A program made the translations under genes and the position numbers. The notes below the pieces were generated by a model that was given only the letters and a program-made list of their open reading frames with translations, did not search any database and was not told the origin of the DNA. Below, in pieces: positions 14,636 to 16,471 of a DNA stretch of 16,471 nt. Source of the DNA: UBA8437 sp003445035 (GTDB lineage: Bacteria; Planctomycetota; Planctomycetia; Planctomycetales; Planctomycetaceae); assembly GCA_937901285.1 (NCBI GenBank), contig CALCHI010000130.1, forward strand, positions 1 to 16,471, in the 5' to 3' direction. The first letter of the stretch is position 1; each line of letters begins with the position of its first letter.

Positions 14636-14658
14636 TTGTTGTTGAGGGTCAACATCAA
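14636..14658 (+). promoter_or_regulatory. Inverted repeat at the csrA transcription start (operator or leader hairpin)
   Basis: Arms TTGTTGTTGA (14636-14645) and TCAACATCAA (14649-14658) match at 9 of 10 positions around a GGG spacer. The repeat begins one base after the -10 box and covers the expected start site, the usual place for a repressor operator. In RNA only the part downstream of the start could fold, with GTTGA/TCAAC as a 5-bp stem and a GGG loop. Which protein binds, if any, is unknown. Confidence 0.45.
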
Positions 14659-14839
14659 CTCCGTGGCTTTGTGGCAACGGGATGGTCCTTCTTCGATCTC
14701 GATCTGCTATTCCGGTACGGTTTCCATGTGTCCCACCGATCCCCACTGGCAGTTCGAAGCCTGGCGGCGCGAGTTCTATGTCGTCGGCTCACTGCTGCCT
14801 CCTCCGTTGGCTTGTCTCGATTGAGAGAGAACAAGCGAG

Positions 14840-14863
14840 AGCCCGGCTGATGGATTCCGGGCT
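14840..14863 (+). promoter_or_regulatory. Leader hairpin with GGA loop, candidate CsrA self-binding site
   Basis: AGCCCGG (14840-14846) pairs perfectly with CCGGGCT (14857-14863), closing the 10-base loop CTGATGGATT. CsrA binds GGA in hairpin loops (known), and the loop's ATGGAT resembles the core of its consensus. A second GGA follows at 14864 and a third is the csrA Shine-Dalgarno itself (14880). The loop GGA lies 28 bases before the Shine-Dalgarno GGA, compatible with one CsrA dimer bridging both and blocking translation. Confidence 0.5.
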
Positions 14864-14879
14864 GGAGAGTTGAGAACAC

Positions 14880-14887
14880 GGAGGTGA
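14880..14887 (+). promoter_or_regulatory. Strong csrA ribosome binding site
   Basis: GGAGGTGA ends 4 bases before the csrA ATG, one of the strongest ribosome sites in the window. It contains the GGA core that CsrA recognises, so it could be both initiation signal and repression target. Confidence 0.8.
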
Positions 14888-14891
14888 GAGC

Positions 14892-15110
14892 ATGCTGGTG
14901 TTGTCGAGAAAGGCGTCGCAGAGAATCACGATCGGGAACAACGTGGTGGTGACAGTGCTGCGGACGGATCGCGGGACGGTGAAGTTGGGGATCGACGCGC
15001 CGCCGGAGGTGCCGGTGGTTCGCGGCGAGATTGTGGGTCGGAATGAGCCGGAGACCCTGTCGGAGGTGATCCGGAGGTTGGATTTGATGGGCACAACCGG
15101 ACACGAGTAG
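14892..15110 (+). CDS. csrA: CsrA, post-transcriptional regulator
   Basis: A 72-residue RNA-binding protein that as a dimer binds GGA motifs in mRNA leaders, usually repressing translation. The N-terminus MLVLSRKASQRITIG matches the family's first strand (L4, R6), and R44 in VPVVRGEIV is the conserved RNA-contact arginine; position 7 is Lys where E. coli has Arg. The length is normal, with a slightly longer tail (LSEVIRRLDLMGTTGHE). The start is fixed by the GGAGGTGA site. Its leader contains a GGA-loop hairpin, so self-regulation is likely. Thirteen bases downstream starts the XRE/S24 repressor, so the two are probably co-transcribed. No fliW, the usual CsrA antagonist gene in many bacteria, is adjacent. 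Confidence 0.97.
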   Translation: MLVLSRKASQRITIGNNVVVTVLRTDRGTVKLGIDAPPEVPVVRGEIVGRNEPETLSEVIRRLDLMGTTGHE

Positions 15111-15123
15111 GCAGGCGTCGTCT

Positions 15124-15813
15124 ATGCCGAGCGAACTGGAGATCGGGCGGTTGATCGGTGGCCTGCGGGTCGACCGGGGACTGACGCAGCGGAAACTGGC
15201 CGAGTTGGCCGGCACCAACCACACGTATCTCTCGAAGATCGAGAACGGTCGGCTGGGGACGTTGCCCAGTGCCGGCCTGCTGGTTTCGCTGGCTGATGTT
15301 CTGGAGGTCGACCGTGACTGGTTGCTGACCCGGTGTGGTCGGCCTCCCGAGGGCATGGCCGAAGCTATCGGGAATCATCCCGACTTCTTCCGGGGATTGG
15401 AGGGACGACTGGCCGAAGGCGTAACCGGTTCACGACGGTTGAGGTTGGTCGGTGACGTGCCGGCCGGGCTGCCGATCGAAGCGATCGAGAATACCGACGA
15501 GTTCGACCTGGCCGAGCAATTTGCTCCGGACGGTCACTTCCTGTTGCGGGTGCGTGGTGAATCGATGATCGAGGAGGGGATCCGAAACGGGGACCTGGCG
15601 ATCGTCCGCAGTCAGCCGGAATGTGAGAATGGTGGGGTGGCGGTGGTCCTGGTCGACGGGGCAGATGCGACCCTGAAACGTGTCTACCGGGATCGTCTCG
15701 GGGCGACCGTGACACTGCAGCCGGCCAACGCCGAGATGCAGCCGCTGGAGGTCGCAGCCGATCGGGTCGAGGTGCGAGGCATCGTGGTGGGAATCGTTCG
15801 ACTGGGGCTGTAA
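15124..15813 (+). CDS. XRE-HTH / S24 self-cleaving repressor (LexA/CI-like)
   Basis: A 229-residue transcription regulator. Residues about 7-62 are an XRE/Cro-type helix-turn-helix (LTQRKLAELAG, then HTYLSKIENGR), unlike the winged helix of classical LexA. Residues about 106-227 form an S24 peptidase domain: cleavage site DVPAGLP with Ala114-Gly115, catalytic Ser147 in RGESM, and Lys185 in ATLKRV. All residues for RecA-stimulated self-cleavage therefore look present, as in LexA and phage CI (family knowledge). It probably represses genes that are released after DNA damage or a similar signal. It lies 13 bases after csrA with a poor ribosome site, suggesting read-through from the csrA promoter. 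No phage genes are nearby, so it looks chromosomal, but a domesticated phage repressor cannot be excluded. Confidence 0.9.
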   Translation: MPSELEIGRLIGGLRVDRGLTQRKLAELAGTNHTYLSKIENGRLGTLPSAGLLVSLADVLEVDRDWLLTRCGRPPEGMAEAIGNHPDFFRGLEGRLAEGVTGSRRLRLVGDVPAGLPIEAIENTDEFDLAEQFAPDGHFLLRVRGESMIEEGIRNGDLAIVRSQPECENGGVAVVLVDGADATLKRVYRDRLGATVTLQPANAEMQPLEVAADRVEVRGIVVGIVRLGL

Positions 15814-15839
15814 AACAGTCTTCGCGGTCGAGATTCGCA

Positions 15840-15857
15840 GTCCGGAGTTTTCTGGAC
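15840..15857 (+). repeat. Inverted repeat between the repressor and flavin reductase genes
   Basis: GTCCGGA (15840-15846) and TCTGGAC (15851-15857) pair over 7 bp with one G-U around a GTTT loop. No U-run follows, so termination is doubtful. It lies 27 bases before the flavin reductase ATG and could be an operator or a leader hairpin. Confidence 0.4.
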
Positions 15858-15884
15858 CGCTGCACATCACGAGGAGCCAGCGAC

Positions 15885-16361
15885 ATGCCAATTGATCCCA
15901 AACTGCAGCGGACCATCATGGGCCGGTTTGCCACTGGTGTGACCGTGGTCACGATGAAGGCCGGGGACACGCTGTGGGGGATGACAGCCAACGCCGTGAC
16001 CAGCCTGTCGCTGGATCCGCCACTGGTGCTTGTCTGTGTCGACAAGACGACCCAGACGCACGGGTTCCTGAATGAGGCGGGCGCGTTCGCGATGAACATC
16101 CTGGCCGAGAACCAGGAAGAAATCTCCAATCGCTTCGCCACGCCCGGGCCCAAGGAGTTCTCGGACCTGGATTACCAGGACGGTGAGACCGGGTCGCCGG
16201 TACTGGGCGGGACGCTGGGCTATGTCGATTGCCGGCTCTCGGAGGTGATCGCCGGCGGTGACCACGACATCTTCATCGGCGAGATCGTCAATGGTGAGGA
16301 TCGTGGAGAAGACGGCGGCCGGCCGTTGCTGTATTTCGGCGGCTATGCCCGCCTGGGGTAG
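15885..16361 (+). CDS. Flavin reductase-like FMN-binding protein
   Basis: A 158-residue protein of the flavin reductase domain family (HpaC/RutF type), which binds FMN in a split beta-barrel and uses NAD(P)H to supply reduced flavin, usually to a monooxygenase. Motifs seen are FATGVTVVT (15-23), MTANAVTSLSLDPPLVLVCV (33-52, the flavin-binding strand-loop), FAMNIL (68-73), GDHDIFIGEIV (125-135) and PLLYFGGYARL (147-157). The length is typical of a single-domain member. GAGGAG lies 8 bases before the ATG. The gene is 71 bases after the repressor. No monooxygenase partner is in the window, so the electron acceptor is unknown. A simple FMN-binding protein is an alternative. Confidence 0.93.
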   Translation: MPIDPKLQRTIMGRFATGVTVVTMKAGDTLWGMTANAVTSLSLDPPLVLVCVDKTTQTHGFLNEAGAFAMNILAENQEEISNRFATPGPKEFSDLDYQDGETGSPVLGGTLGYVDCRLSEVIAGGDHDIFIGEIVNGEDRGEDGGRPLLYFGGYARLG

Positions 16362-16406
16362 CCCCTCTCCCGAAATGTTTGTGCAGTTTCCCCAACCTCC
16401 CTCTGC

Positions 16407-16412
16407 TACCAT
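16407..16412 (+). promoter_or_regulatory. Weak -10 box near the right edge
   Basis: TACCAT followed by CG resembles the two other -10 boxes called here (TACAATCG and TAGAATCG). The -35 position (CAGTTT) is poor. It may drive a gene starting beyond or near the window end, for example from an ATG at 16450, but only 22 bases of that frame are visible. The final 110 bases show nothing else. Confidence 0.25.
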
Positions 16413-16471
16413 CGGGGTGGGTGTGGACCGGGTCTGGTTGCCGGTGCCCATGGACGGCACAACACCCCGAA

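Larger units (their letters stand above)
14569..14891 (+). other. Intergenic control region upstream of csrA
   Basis: This 323-base stretch has no confident gene. It is AT-richer near its start (14575-14660) than the coding sequence around it. It holds a promoter candidate, an inverted repeat at the expected start site, one possible small ORF (14726-14824), a GGGATGG string (14679-14685), a hairpin with GGA in the loop (14840-14863), and the csrA ribosome binding site. The main items are listed separately. Confidence 0.7.

Noticed and set aside
15867..16460. 197-codon minus-strand frame over the flavin reductase
   Set aside because: The plus-strand flavin reductase has full family motifs and a GAGGAG site; the opposite frame has neither.
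16450..16471. Start of a further gene (ATG GAC GGC ACA ...)
   Set aside because: Only seven codons are visible, there is no clear ribosome site, and other start choices exist. Too little to call.

Overview
The window is GC-rich bacterial chromosome, almost certainly from a planctomycete (Planctomycetota). The best evidence is a compact operon of planctomycete signature families: a DUF1549/DUF1553 protein with a CxxCH motif, a Tat-exported DUF1501 protein and a WD40 protein. A DUF4838 carbohydrate-associated protein and a site-2 protease fused to a membrane-fusion protein fit the same lineage. No genus can be named from this sequence. I see no transposase, integrase, CRISPR array or rRNA.

Left part, minus strand (read right to left). 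(1) 9450 to 4860 is a tightly coupled three-gene unit. It runs from a HlyD-type periplasmic adaptor, through a large membrane protein (PqqD-like domain, M50/site-2 protease, HlyD-like domain with an inserted PDZ domain), to an amidohydrolase-fold protein that has lost several expected metal ligands. The genes join by ATGA and TGATG overlaps. A HEAT-repeat membrane protein (10681-9569) lies upstream on the same strand. (2) 4741 to 1 is a second unit: an exported DUF6282-like metal hydrolase, a short DUF1549/DUF1553 protein, DUF1501, and a WD40 protein cut by the window edge and joined by a GTGA overlap. An extended -10 promoter candidate precedes this unit.

Centre. A divergent region near 10.7-10.9 kb carries a tRNA-Arg(ACG) gene with its own -10 box. 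From here all recognised genes are on the plus strand.

Right part, plus strand. A DUF4838 protein (probably exported, carbohydrate-related) is followed by an SGNH-hydrolase-like protein with an N-terminal membrane anchor. A 323-base non-coding stretch then leads into csrA. It contains a good promoter, an inverted repeat at the expected transcription start, a possible small ORF, and a hairpin with GGA in its loop just before the csrA ribosome binding site. Thirteen bases after csrA comes an XRE-HTH/S24 repressor with an intact Ser/Lys dyad and an Ala-Gly cleavage site, resembling LexA or phage CI. A flavin reductase-like gene ends the annotated part.

The points most worth a second look are the PDZ insertion in the protease/adaptor fusion, the ligand-poor amidohydrolase coupled to it, and the control region of csrA with its self-cleaving repressor neighbour.
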